From a virus, in the IMG/VR virus record IMGVR_UViG_3300024518_002350, positions 1-25,838 of that record: a DNA stretch of 25,838 nucleotides, one strand, 5' to 3'. Each line of letters starts with the position of its first letter. The stretch's first letter is position 1. The notes under the pieces are model-generated. The model saw nothing but the letters and a program-made list of their open reading frames with translations, was not told the DNA's origin and did no database searches. Below, piece after piece: positions 16,194-23,488 of this stretch. Made by a program: the position numbers and the translations under genes.

Positions 16194-17566
16194 TGGCAGA
16201 AACCCCAAGTTTAATACAGCAAATCAAGGCGCCAACGTCTAAAGTGTTTCGGCGCTTCCTGGTAAAGAGGCGCCAAGTATCCGATGGCCTATTCGAAGCC
16301 AACTGGCAAGATCTAACGAAGTTTGTAATGCGTTGGGGCCGCTTCCGTTGGTCGGTAGATACGCCCCGCTATGGCGATCTGCGGCTTGATAACGCCAACC
16401 TAAAGGTATTGAACGTAGAGGGTACATTCAACCCTAACGATAACGACGATTCATTCTGGTCTGGCTACGACGATATGCAACGTAGCCTAGTAAAGATTGA
16501 AGCCGGCTTCATTCATCAAACCCTATCGGCGGGCGGCGTCTGGACGAATACCGAATTCCCTAGTGCGCCTGCGATGTGGGTTGGGATCATATCGGGCGAT
16601 ATCTTCCTTACAGGTCAATCGGAGGTAAACATACCCCTTCGGCCTATGTCGCAAGTGTTTCGAGATTTCCCGTCTAGTGATTTGACTAGCTCAGGTTGGG
16701 CAGCACCGTCTAGCGGACTAAGTGCCGGCAGTTGGGTTGAGACGTTGCGAGATATGACAGACGGATCCGGCGTCTATACCTTCCGGCAATTCATCGGAAC
16801 GGGCGCGGCAAATGATTGGACGCTCGCAGCCGGGGGCAACCTCTACGCCAACCTAGACAGCAATAGCGCCGAAGATCTTCACGGCCTAGATTGCTGGAAC
16901 GTTACCGAGAAGATTGCCAACGCCGAGCAAGCCCTAGTCTACCTCAACAACAAAGGGCAATTTGTTTGGCAATCCAAGACGGCAACCGCTTCGGTGCAAT
17001 ACGAATTCCACGGGCAGGGATCCAACAACCGCACGTATGGCATGAACATGAAACGCATCAACCGATACGGGAAACGCCTCACGGCCTTCTATAGCCGCGT
17101 AGCCGTCAAATACGATAAGGCAGATACTAATACTTCATTTGTAAATACGGCCCTACCCTTTGCGGTAGCCGGATCCAATACGGCTTGGAATCTTGGCCAT
17201 AGAACGTTTTCAATCGACAACTTCTGGTTGGCAGATAGCGCAGCCGCCGCATCGGTAGCTGCATCGGTATTCTCGGACGTGTCTAGCCAGGACGAAGAAA
17301 TAGAATTCACTACTTCCTTCATACCGCACTTAACCCTAATGGATCGGGTAAGCATAACCTACGATGCAACGGATTTCGTTTCCAACAAATCCCTATGGGA
17401 TACTCGGGATTGGGCAGCCGGCCCTACCTCGAATACTGCCGACGATCTAATCTGGGATGCAGGGCGGGGCGATGCAATCATACTCCAATCGACTAACTTC
17501 AATCTGATATCAATCGATATCGACCTCGATAGGCTAGAGACTACATTTATTGGTAGGCAACTTTAA
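16193..17566 (+). CDS. Tail hub/tail-tip protein candidate (gp27/Tal-like)
   Basis: A 457-residue protein translationally coupled to the preceding gene (TAATG). It has an N-terminal basic segment (KVFRRFLVKRRQ), then a beta-rich body with paired strands around WQDLTKFVMRWGRFRW and a DNANLKVLNVEGTFNP segment recalling gp27-type hub domains. The C-terminal third (RVSITYDATDF onwards to LDRLETTFIGRQL) again resembles hub-domain strands. No peptidase or lysozyme motif could be picked out. It is the last plus-strand gene, and its stop overlaps that of the opposing gene. The family call is moderate. Confidence 0.6.
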   Translation: MAETPSLIQQIKAPTSKVFRRFLVKRRQVSDGLFEANWQDLTKFVMRWGRFRWSVDTPRYGDLRLDNANLKVLNVEGTFNPNDNDDSFWSGYDDMQRSLVKIEAGFIHQTLSAGGVWTNTEFPSAPAMWVGIISGDIFLTGQSEVNIPLRPMSQVFRDFPSSDLTSSGWAAPSSGLSAGSWVETLRDMTDGSGVYTFRQFIGTGAANDWTLAAGGNLYANLDSNSAEDLHGLDCWNVTEKIANAEQALVYLNNKGQFVWQSKTATASVQYEFHGQGSNNRTYGMNMKRINRYGKRLTAFYSRVAVKYDKADTNTSFVNTALPFAVAGSNTAWNLGHRTFSIDNFWLADSAAAASVAASVFSDVSSQDEEIEFTTSFIPHLTLMDRVSITYDATDFVSNKSLWDTRDWAAGPTSNTADDLIWDAGRGDAIILQSTNFNLISIDIDLDRLETTFIGRQL

Positions 17567-17901
17567 AGAATCTTTGCTTCTGCGCCGCTCGCAATATGGA
17601 ATGTTGAATTTGTCGGCACGTCCATATCACCCAAGCAGGCCAACCTAGCCGTAGATGTAGCTAGGTCGAACGTGCTTGCAGTTGGAATTGTAAAGTAGGA
17701 ACACATAAACGATGTGTTGCCCGTAATCGTCGTGCTGGTAGCTGTACTTAGCCGTTCGACTCTATAGCCGGTAGCCCAATGATCAAACATGCCGCCGGCA
17801 ATCATGTCGCCCGTAACGGTTGCAATCATGTTATTCATATCGGCGGCGCGCGCTCGGGTACCGGCAACGAATGAACTAGGACTGCTGGCTAAGATACCCA
17901 T
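17563..17901 (-). CDS. Short beta-rich fibre-like virion protein, candidate
   Basis: A 112-residue protein on the strand opposite to the tail operon. Its N-terminus, SSPSSFVAGTRARAADMNNM (residues 7-26), follows the pattern F-x-x-G-T-x-A-x-A-x-D-x-N common at the start of phage tail fibre proteins. The C-terminal half alternates Thr, Ser and hydrophobics (FTIPTASTFDLATSTARLA and FHIASGAEAKIL), typical of a beta-helix or trimeric tip. It may be a short fibre or collar protein. The start follows AGGGGAGTAATAGCC. It is the last gene of the minus operon, five bases after the methyltransferase gene, and its TAA interleaves with the tail hub stop. Confidence 0.55.
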   Translation of the reverse strand: MGILASSPSSFVAGTRARAADMNNMIATVTGDMIAGGMFDHWATGYRVERLSTATSTTITGNTSFMCSYFTIPTASTFDLATSTARLACLGDMDVPTNSTFHIASGAEAKIL

Positions 17902-17906
17902 GGCTA

Positions 17907-19217
17907 TTACTCCCCTGGCATTGGTAGATGCGCCATATCATTATACGCCCAAGTGGTAGCTTGCGCAAATGATGCGACGTTGGCGCCTTTGAGCATACGC
18001 GTGAACTCTAGAGCCTTGGCGATATGCTGCGCCCGATCTTCCTCAGATTTGGCTTTTTTGGCCATCGTGCGGTTGAGGTTGGCCATACCCATAAAACCCT
18101 CTTGACAGTTGGGGCGCACTTCTAAGAGCCGTTTGAGGTAGCCGGCGCACTCTTCAAACTTATCGTATCTCGCGGCTACATCGGCGGCGAATAACAACCC
18201 ATCCCCGCACTTATCATCTAGGGTAAGCCACGGTTGGATATGCTCCGCATCGATTGCTGCCCAACCCTTTTTGTGCATTTCTGCCCTAGAGTGTTCGTAT
18301 ACGGCGCGACGGGCTACCGGGAAGTGCGGCCAAATCTTAGTAGCCGCTACGAAATCCTTTTTCGTTAATGCCAAATCTGCCTGCTGTACGGCTTGCAGCA
18401 TCTTCAATACATCGTGAGCATTTGGAACGGGTAGGGCTTCCCTGGTTTCCTCCCCAACCTCTAGCATGTAGGCGCTGTCGTAGGTCCAGTGGTTTTCCTT
18501 AACGATCTTGAATCCGGCGTCGCGTATCAGCTTTTCGAAGTGCGGCCGCGTCCATACGTTGCAATGATCCGGATGATAGTAGTATTCGATATCCCAACCG
18601 CCTACGCCGAAATTGGATAGCTTGCCAAACCATGTGGGCACTGCTAGGTAGAATTTGCCGCCTGGTTTCAATGCCTTTTTGTAGCGTTGCAATTCGATCT
18701 GCGGATCATACATATGCTCAAGCACTTTGTAGGACGTGATTAGATCGTATTGCTTGGATTCATCGAAATCTTCCTTGAGGTTTAGCCCAAACTCGTGATG
18801 AGCAACGCGCCTATAAGATAGGGTTAGCTCTACCCCGTTTAGATCCGCGTCCGGAAATAGGGGCGCACCGTCCTGCGCCCGTGGGCCATTCTTCCACCAT
18901 TGTAGAAATAGGCCATAGGCGCCGCCAACGTCCGAGATAACCGGATCTTTCTTACCTTCTTTGGCCCATTCGCCTATTAGGTCCTGCAAGAAATCGGCAT
19001 GGTAATGCAGTTTGTTTTGGCCGCTATACAAATTTGCTATCTGCGGCGAGCCGCCCCGGTAGTCCTTGCGGTAGTATTCCAAGACGGCGGCTTTATCTTT
19101 GTACTTGGTAGGGTAGCCGACGAATCCGCAACCCTGGCATAGTTCCATGCCGCTAGGCTTGATTCGGTATCGGTCTACGTTCTGCCATTTGATACCGTTA
19201 CATATTGGGCAATTCAT
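17907..19217 (-). CDS. Zinc-binding class I SAM methyltransferase with C-terminal helical repeat region
   Basis: A 436-residue protein in three parts. A small zinc site CPIC...CQGC (C3, C6, C27, C30) opens the protein. A Rossmann methyltransferase domain follows, with motif I SDVGGAYG (95-102) and YDLITSYKVLEHMYDP (157-172) plus LKPGGKFYLAVP, which is the Methyltransf_23-like pattern. Residues about 285-436 are helical and could be TPR-like. Related proteins methylate sugars or lipids in surface glycan loci. Here it lies downstream of the NeuB-like and cytidylyltransferase genes, so O- or C-methylation of the phage-made sugar is a reasonable idea; the substrate cannot be told. The start follows AAGGAAGAAGAAAT. 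Confidence 0.75.
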   Translation of the reverse strand: MNCPICNGIKWQNVDRYRIKPSGMELCQGCGFVGYPTKYKDKAAVLEYYRKDYRGGSPQIANLYSGQNKLHYHADFLQDLIGEWAKEGKKDPVISDVGGAYGLFLQWWKNGPRAQDGAPLFPDADLNGVELTLSYRRVAHHEFGLNLKEDFDESKQYDLITSYKVLEHMYDPQIELQRYKKALKPGGKFYLAVPTWFGKLSNFGVGGWDIEYYYHPDHCNVWTRPHFEKLIRDAGFKIVKENHWTYDSAYMLEVGEETREALPVPNAHDVLKMLQAVQQADLALTKKDFVAATKIWPHFPVARRAVYEHSRAEMHKKGWAAIDAEHIQPWLTLDDKCGDGLLFAADVAARYDKFEECAGYLKRLLEVRPNCQEGFMGMANLNRTMAKKAKSEEDRAQHIAKALEFTRMLKGANVASFAQATTWAYNDMAHLPMPGE

Positions 19218-19232
19218 ATTTCTTCTTCCTTC

Positions 19233-19445
19233 TTAGTTTGCGTACAGTTGAGACGTTTGAGGGAGCCACCAAGCTATAACCGGTACCGCTTGCGGATCAT
19301 ATTCTATAGCTGCAAATGCCCGGAATTTGGCCCGTAGATGTTTCAATTCATCAATTTCAAACATCTTCGTAAGCCGGCAAGTAACCATGATTTTAGAATC
19401 AAGGCGATCCCGTTCTTTGTAATCGTAGCCAACTAGCACTAGCAT
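19233..19445 (-). CDS. Small hypothetical protein
   Basis: A 70-residue protein, MLVLVGYDYKERDRLDS at its start, with an excellent GGAGGTAAGGAA binding site directly upstream. That site overlaps the end of the tiny membrane-protein frame 19450-19560. Its sequence reads as a short alpha/beta fold (a strand, a basic turn, a helix, a strand ending in VPVIAWWLP). I do not recognise it. It lies fifteen bases before the methyltransferase gene, within the same operon. Confidence 0.6.
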   Translation of the reverse strand: MLVLVGYDYKERDRLDSKIMVTCRLTKMFEIDELKHLRAKFRAFAAIEYDPQAVPVIAWWLPQTSQLYAN

Positions 19446-19449
19446 TTCC

Positions 19450-19560
19450 TTACCTCCGCAGTATGTAAATTAGAGCGATGCCAACCGCAAGGATTAGCGT
19501 CAGGCGCAACCCCCGGAATATATCTTCAATGGCTTCCGCTTCATGCTTTTCTTTATCCAT
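19450..19560 (-). CDS. Tiny single-pass membrane protein (36 residues)
   Basis: A reading frame too short for routine gene calls. It begins MDKEKHEAEAIEDIFRG, a charged, negatively biased head, then a hydrophobic stretch LTLILAVGIALIYIL and ends with RR, so a single transmembrane helix with a basic C-terminus is predicted. Its ATG overlaps the end of the NeuB-like gene by eight bases (ATGGATAA), repeating the overlap style of four other junctions in this operon, which is the main reason to believe it. A small holin-associated, spanin-like or membrane-anchoring role is possible but not shown. Confidence 0.5.
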   Translation of the reverse strand: MDKEKHEAEAIEDIFRGLRLTLILAVGIALIYILRR

Positions 19561-20239
19561 TGATCCGATTTATCAACCTCGCAAACTCCATAGGATTCGC
19601 AGCATGTATCGTATCCCGATATGTCACGCCTTCAAACTCTACCGGACAGCCATCGGTTAGATGTTTCTCGATAACGGGTAGCGGCGCCTTTTCAGATAGC
19701 TCTACTAGATCCTGCGTCTTGATCCCGTGATGAGATACGCCGATGCGCCTGCCGTAATGTTTGCGAATTGCCTTGAACGTCTTTAGATCGATCTGTTCGT
19801 TGTAGCCAGTAGCGTAAAGAATCGTCGCATGGTTGCAGATTACTTCCGGGCGTAATGCCTTCATTGATACGATCGTATTCGGCCTATCAAATCGCCGGAA
19901 CGTGTCTGCACCAAGGGCTTCGAAGCGGGCGGCGTGCATCTTCTTATAGTCTTGGAATTTGTAGAGGTAGGATAGCCCGCGAGTAAGGACGGTATAGAAA
20001 ACGGGTATTCCGATTTCGTCGCCATATTCCATTAGCTCGCGGTATTCGGCGTAGCTCAATGCACATTGCCTGTAGAATCCATCGGGCATAGATCCGACGC
20101 CGATCATATCTTCGGCACGGAATGCCTGCCCCTTTACCGCATCGGCTCCCGAATACTTGGCAAGGCGGATTAGTTCTTTGGCCTTGGCCATCGATCCGCA
20201 ATGGATGTTTGATATTTCGGCGATAAAGTAAGTGCTCAA
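19553..20239 (-). CDS. NeuB-like (sialic-acid synthase family) enzyme without SAF domain
   Basis: NeuB-family enzymes condense phosphoenolpyruvate with an amino sugar to make nonulosonic acids such as sialic, legionaminic or pseudaminic acid. This 228-residue chain shows the barrel blocks: FIAEISNIHCGS (5-16), GADAVKGQ (31-38), KMHAARFEAL (100-109), IGVSHHG (166-172, where SDHT is usual) and VIEKHLT (189-195). It ends with a PMEFARLI helix and lacks the C-terminal SAF (antifreeze-like) domain of full NeuB proteins of about 340 residues. KGQ replaces the usual KFQ. The start is TTG 20239, overlapping the upstream TGA (TTGA), behind AAGGAACGG. The substrate is unknown. Confidence 0.75.
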   Translation of the reverse strand: MSTYFIAEISNIHCGSMAKAKELIRLAKYSGADAVKGQAFRAEDMIGVGSMPDGFYRQCALSYAEYRELMEYGDEIGIPVFYTVLTRGLSYLYKFQDYKKMHAARFEALGADTFRRFDRPNTIVSMKALRPEVICNHATILYATGYNEQIDLKTFKAIRKHYGRRIGVSHHGIKTQDLVELSEKAPLPVIEKHLTDGCPVEFEGVTYRDTIHAANPMEFARLINRING

Positions 20240-20610
20240 AACCGTTCCTTTTTGATATGCGCTTCAATAGCCAAATCCCTTGCCCGCTTTTCGTCGATCG
20301 TATGGCCATACTCGCCTTTGTTGAATGAATTATCTAGGGCCATAGGATTATTCAACTTCATTATATCCTTCATGGTCCGTTCTATGCTGCCTTGGACGCG
20401 CACGAACCAATCGCACATTTTGGGGGTGTTCATTTTTTGCTTGGCCAATTCATTCATTCCCGATTGAAACCGGTAGGCCATCTTTTCCAATTCCTTTAGA
20501 TCCCGATTGACTAGGCAGCGCGTTAGATATTGGTTCCATTGCTCGTGATGCACGTTGCCATACATCCATAGCAGGTCGATCGGTTGTTGTTTGCCTTTTT
20601 GATCAGCCAT
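20236..20610 (-). CDS. Hypothetical protein between sugar genes
   Basis: A 124-residue, mainly helical protein rich in Lys, Met, Asn and Gln, with no motif I recognise. It reads as a small soluble helical bundle (HEQWNQYLTRCLVNRDLKEL, then VQGSIERTMKDIMKL). Its ATG overlaps the upstream glycosyltransferase stop by eight bases (ATGGCTGA) and its own stop overlaps the NeuB-like start by four, so it is translated in strict coupling with both. That context suggests an accessory role to the sugar enzymes, or an unrelated phage protein carried in the same operon. Confidence 0.65.
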   Translation of the reverse strand: MADQKGKQQPIDLLWMYGNVHHEQWNQYLTRCLVNRDLKELEKMAYRFQSGMNELAKQKMNTPKMCDWFVRVQGSIERTMKDIMKLNNPMALDNSFNKGEYGHTIDEKRARDLAIEAHIKKERF

Positions 20611-21988
20611 CCACTAACCCCCCGCCCGTTATGCCCGCGTCCAGCTTCGCCTTGATCGCCGCACGTTGCGGGCTATCCGTTCGGCTCATGCTATCTTGAG
20701 AATGGGTATAAAACCATGTAGGCGAATTATCCCAATAGGAAATATTGAGCGTATCTTTGGCCCGCTCAAAGAAATCCAAACCTTCGTAGCCGCGTAGCTT
20801 CTCTGTGAATTGGAAATGCCTCATCGCTCGCGTATCAAACAATGCGCAACCTACATGGTGATGTGTCCGGGGGTTGCCAACGTCGTCATAGTTACCGTCT
20901 CGGTAGGTCGAGTATAGGGCGTCACATTTGCGATCTAAGATTCCTTTGAATAACCAATAGGCGCCCATAGCAAATATCCTATCGTCCGCATCGATCCGCA
21001 TAATGTAGCGGCCTCTAGCCATCTTCAAAGCAATATTGGAGCTACTAGCCAGACCGATATTCTTTTCGTTTACTACTAGGCGCCCCGTGAATTCCTCATC
21101 TTCTAGTATCCGCTCTAGGGTATCGTCGGTAGATGCGTCGTCTACAATTATGTATTCCGAAGATTCGATATTGCTAGACGCTTCGGCAACGCTCTCAATA
21201 GTGCGGTTGATTGTATCGGCACCGTTGTAGACACATGAGTAGAACGTGATCAGAGGAAGCCGGTTGATATCCTTTAGAACGGGCTTGCGATCTAGCATTT
21301 GTAGAACGTCCGCCATAGGCCGATCAGGATCGCCCCGCAATACAACCTTCATTAAGGTCTCATCTTCCGGGTAGTCTAGTAACAACCTGGCATCGGATTG
21401 CGCATAGGGCGCCGGCTTATAGTCGATCATTTCCGGCTTGAAGTATCGAATGGCATAGCTCACATGCTCTACATTCTGCCCCGCAAACTTCTCGGCAGCC
21501 TGATCTAGCAATTTCCTAGAGAAGATTTCGAAGCCGCAGCCGTCCGCTAGATGCGAGCTATAGAGATATTGATTCTGGTTCGTATACTGGGATAGGGCGT
21601 CCAGTATGATATCGGGATCGACTAAGATTTTGTCATGACATACGCGGATAATTACATCTAGGTTGTTGCGTTTGGCAACGTCGGCCATTCGATGCAACGG
21701 GCTTCCGGCATGGCCTGGTTCCAACCACGTTCCGAAGACGCCGCTCGGATAGGCGTGATGAATGCCATGAAACCCATAGTTCCTATCGGGCCATTCGGTA
21801 TTCAAGTGGTATTCGTATTCGTCGTATTCTTCGTCGGGAACCGCCAAATATACGCCTAGCTCGGTTTTTTCTAATCGCCGCAATAGATTGACGATAACAG
21901 GTTGCCCCGCAATCTCACGAAACGCTTTTCGCGGTAGGCGTTGGGATTGGAGGTGCGAGCACAAAATCACGCCTACCTTGCGAGTCAT
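20603..21988 (-). CDS. SpsF-like cytidylyltransferase fused to GT2 glycosyltransferase
   Basis: Two enzymes in one 461-residue chain. Residues 1 to about 185 match SpsF/CMP-sugar synthetase-like nucleotidyltransferases: VGVILCSHLQSQRLPRKAF (5-23), IIRVCHDKILVDPDII (113-128) and the DGCGFEIFS block (149-157). Residues about 246-430 are a GT-A family 2 glycosyltransferase: ITFYSCVYNGADTI (247-260), IIVDDASTDDT (280-290), KNIGLASSSNIAL (309-321) and the metal-binding RIDADD (331-336). The product would both activate a sugar with CTP and transfer it, or feed two separate reactions. The start is ATG 21988, overlapping the upstream TGA as ATGA; the longer frame to 22075 lies inside the previous gene. 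The acceptor is unknown. Confidence 0.8.
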   Translation of the reverse strand: MTRKVGVILCSHLQSQRLPRKAFREIAGQPVIVNLLRRLEKTELGVYLAVPDEEYDEYEYHLNTEWPDRNYGFHGIHHAYPSGVFGTWLEPGHAGSPLHRMADVAKRNNLDVIIRVCHDKILVDPDIILDALSQYTNQNQYLYSSHLADGCGFEIFSRKLLDQAAEKFAGQNVEHVSYAIRYFKPEMIDYKPAPYAQSDARLLLDYPEDETLMKVVLRGDPDRPMADVLQMLDRKPVLKDINRLPLITFYSCVYNGADTINRTIESVAEASSNIESSEYIIVDDASTDDTLERILEDEEFTGRLVVNEKNIGLASSSNIALKMARGRYIMRIDADDRIFAMGAYWLFKGILDRKCDALYSTYRDGNYDDVGNPRTHHHVGCALFDTRAMRHFQFTEKLRGYEGLDFFERAKDTLNISYWDNSPTWFYTHSQDSMSRTDSPQRAAIKAKLDAGITGGGLVDG

Positions 21989-23163
21989 ATCTTTACCGCC
22001 TTCTCGCCTGTGAATTCTTCGAAGCGTTTGATGATCACAGACACGTAGTGCGGATCGATTTCCATTCCAAAGCATTTGCGCTTGGTCTTTTCGCAGGCGA
22101 TTAGGGTTGAGCCTGAGCCGAGGAATAGATCGACGATTAGAGTTTTGTCCTTACCCCACCGCCTAAAGAATTCATCTATTAATTTAACTGGTTTTTGCGT
22201 TGGGTGGACGCGCTTTGCGCCGTCGTTTTTTTTGTGATGGCCAAACGGCCCAAACCAAACCGCCTTGATAATCTTTAGGCCATGAATCTTTTTAGACCAG
22301 CATAATTCAAAATCGGATCCGGCGACGCGGGCGCTATCTTCGGTGGTTCGTTTGTCCCAAACCATCCAACCATGTTCGTTTCCGGGTGGAAGAAAATTCG
22401 CGTAATTGTTTGCGCCAAACAAAAATATTTCTTCGGTATCTGGAAAGTGATCTAGTATTATATTGGGGTTGATAACGCTATGATCCCACGGACTATCACG
22501 GTAGGTGTTGCGTTTTAGCTGCCTTCCGTCAGTTAGCTTCTCATTAGACGGCTTCCTAGAAGTAACTTCCCCTATACTTATTCCATACGGCGGATCAGTG
22601 AAAACCATATCCGCCTTCTCGCCTGCCATCAATTTATCTACATCTTCCTTCGATGTAGAATCGCCGCACATGATTCGGTGATTGCCTAGCTGCCAGATAT
22701 CGCCCCGTTGTACTCCATAGGGGTTTTCTTCTACTTCCGGCACTTGATCGTCTTTTTCACTAGGTTCGGCGCCGGCGTTTTCTTCCTCTAGCATTTTGTC
22801 GAGATTGATATACGCAACGTCTCGCAATTCGTCGTCTAGCGCGGCCAATTGTTTATCTAGGGCGTCTTGATCCCAAGTGGCTAGTTCGGCGGTTCGGTTA
22901 TCTGCAATGGCATAGGCCGTCATATCCGGCCCGTCTAACTCACTTTCAACTACCGAGATATCTTGCCAACCCAATTGCTTGGCCGCCTCCCAAGTTCCAT
23001 TGCCGGCCCTAATCACGCCATTGGCATCTACGACGATTGGTTTTTGTTGGCCGAAGCGTAGCAAACTAGCCTTGATAGCCGTTAGATTCACATGATCATG
23101 CAACCGCACATTGGCGGGATCCGGGAATAGGCTATCAATCAATACTGTTTTGCTGTCATTCAT
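21985..23163 (-). CDS. ParB-like domain fused to DNA methyltransferase
   Basis: Residues 1-95 form a ParB/sulfiredoxin-like domain: DPANVRLHDHVNLTAIKASL, then GQQKPIVV and RAGNGTWEAAKQLGW (52-66), the place of the usual GERR block. After an acidic linker (125-147) comes a DNA methyltransferase with catalytic DPPY (190-193), HPTQKP and the cofactor motif DLFLGSGST (345-353). This fusion is common in phages and conjugative elements and gives orphan methylation of a short site; the ParB-like part probably helps choose DNA, as nuclease activity is not obvious. It overlaps both neighbours by 8 and 4 bases. The start ATG follows AAGGAAGATGTAG. Confidence 0.9.
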   Translation of the reverse strand: MNDSKTVLIDSLFPDPANVRLHDHVNLTAIKASLLRFGQQKPIVVDANGVIRAGNGTWEAAKQLGWQDISVVESELDGPDMTAYAIADNRTAELATWDQDALDKQLAALDDELRDVAYINLDKMLEEENAGAEPSEKDDQVPEVEENPYGVQRGDIWQLGNHRIMCGDSTSKEDVDKLMAGEKADMVFTDPPYGISIGEVTSRKPSNEKLTDGRQLKRNTYRDSPWDHSVINPNIILDHFPDTEEIFLFGANNYANFLPPGNEHGWMVWDKRTTEDSARVAGSDFELCWSKKIHGLKIIKAVWFGPFGHHKKNDGAKRVHPTQKPVKLIDEFFRRWGKDKTLIVDLFLGSGSTLIACEKTKRKCFGMEIDPHYVSVIIKRFEEFTGEKAVKI

Positions 23164-23488
23164 CTACATCTTCCTTCACTAAACTCAACCAGGGCTTTCG
23201 CTCGGGCTCGGCGTTGTTGCTCTTCGATCTGCGCCATTCCTGCAAACGCTCCATTATCTCACCATAGTTTGTAGTCTGATCATGGGTAAGGCGCCGCCAA
23301 TTCATAATCGTACATGACAGCACGTTGAACTCATCAACCAACCCCTCTACGAATGTGCCTGGCAAAAACGGGCCATCGAAGGAAGCCATGAAGTTGGTCG
23401 GATGACAGGGGCCGAATTCCTCAAACTTGACATAGACGGATACTAGGTACCATCGTGCGGTAGGATCGAATTTGTGGGCGCTAGTCAT
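23156..23488 (-). CDS. Hypothetical protein between two DNA methyltransferases
   Basis: A 110-residue protein with aromatic strands at the N-terminus (ARWYLVSVYVKFEEFG) and a helical, Arg-rich centre (MNWRRLTHDQTTNYGEIMER). No known motif is seen. It overlaps the Dam-like gene's end and the ParB-methyltransferase start by eight bases each. Its sequence is unlike the methyltransferases and could be a small partner or DNA-binding factor; this is only a guess from context. Confidence 0.6.
   Translation of the reverse strand: MTSAHKFDPTARWYLVSVYVKFEEFGPCHPTNFMASFDGPFLPGTFVEGLVDEFNVLSCTIMNWRRLTHDQTTNYGEIMERLQEWRRSKSNNAEPERKPWLSLVKEDVDE

Noticed and set aside
17556-17577. Possible bidirectional terminator between the convergent operons
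   Set aside because: Only a GCAA/TTGC pairing and a CTTTAAAG palindrome; no GC-rich stem.
21989-22075. Upstream extension of the SpsF-like/GT2 gene
   Set aside because: It lies inside the ParB-methyltransferase gene; the ATGA overlap at 21988 and the fit of VGVILCSHLQS to the family start favour the shorter form.
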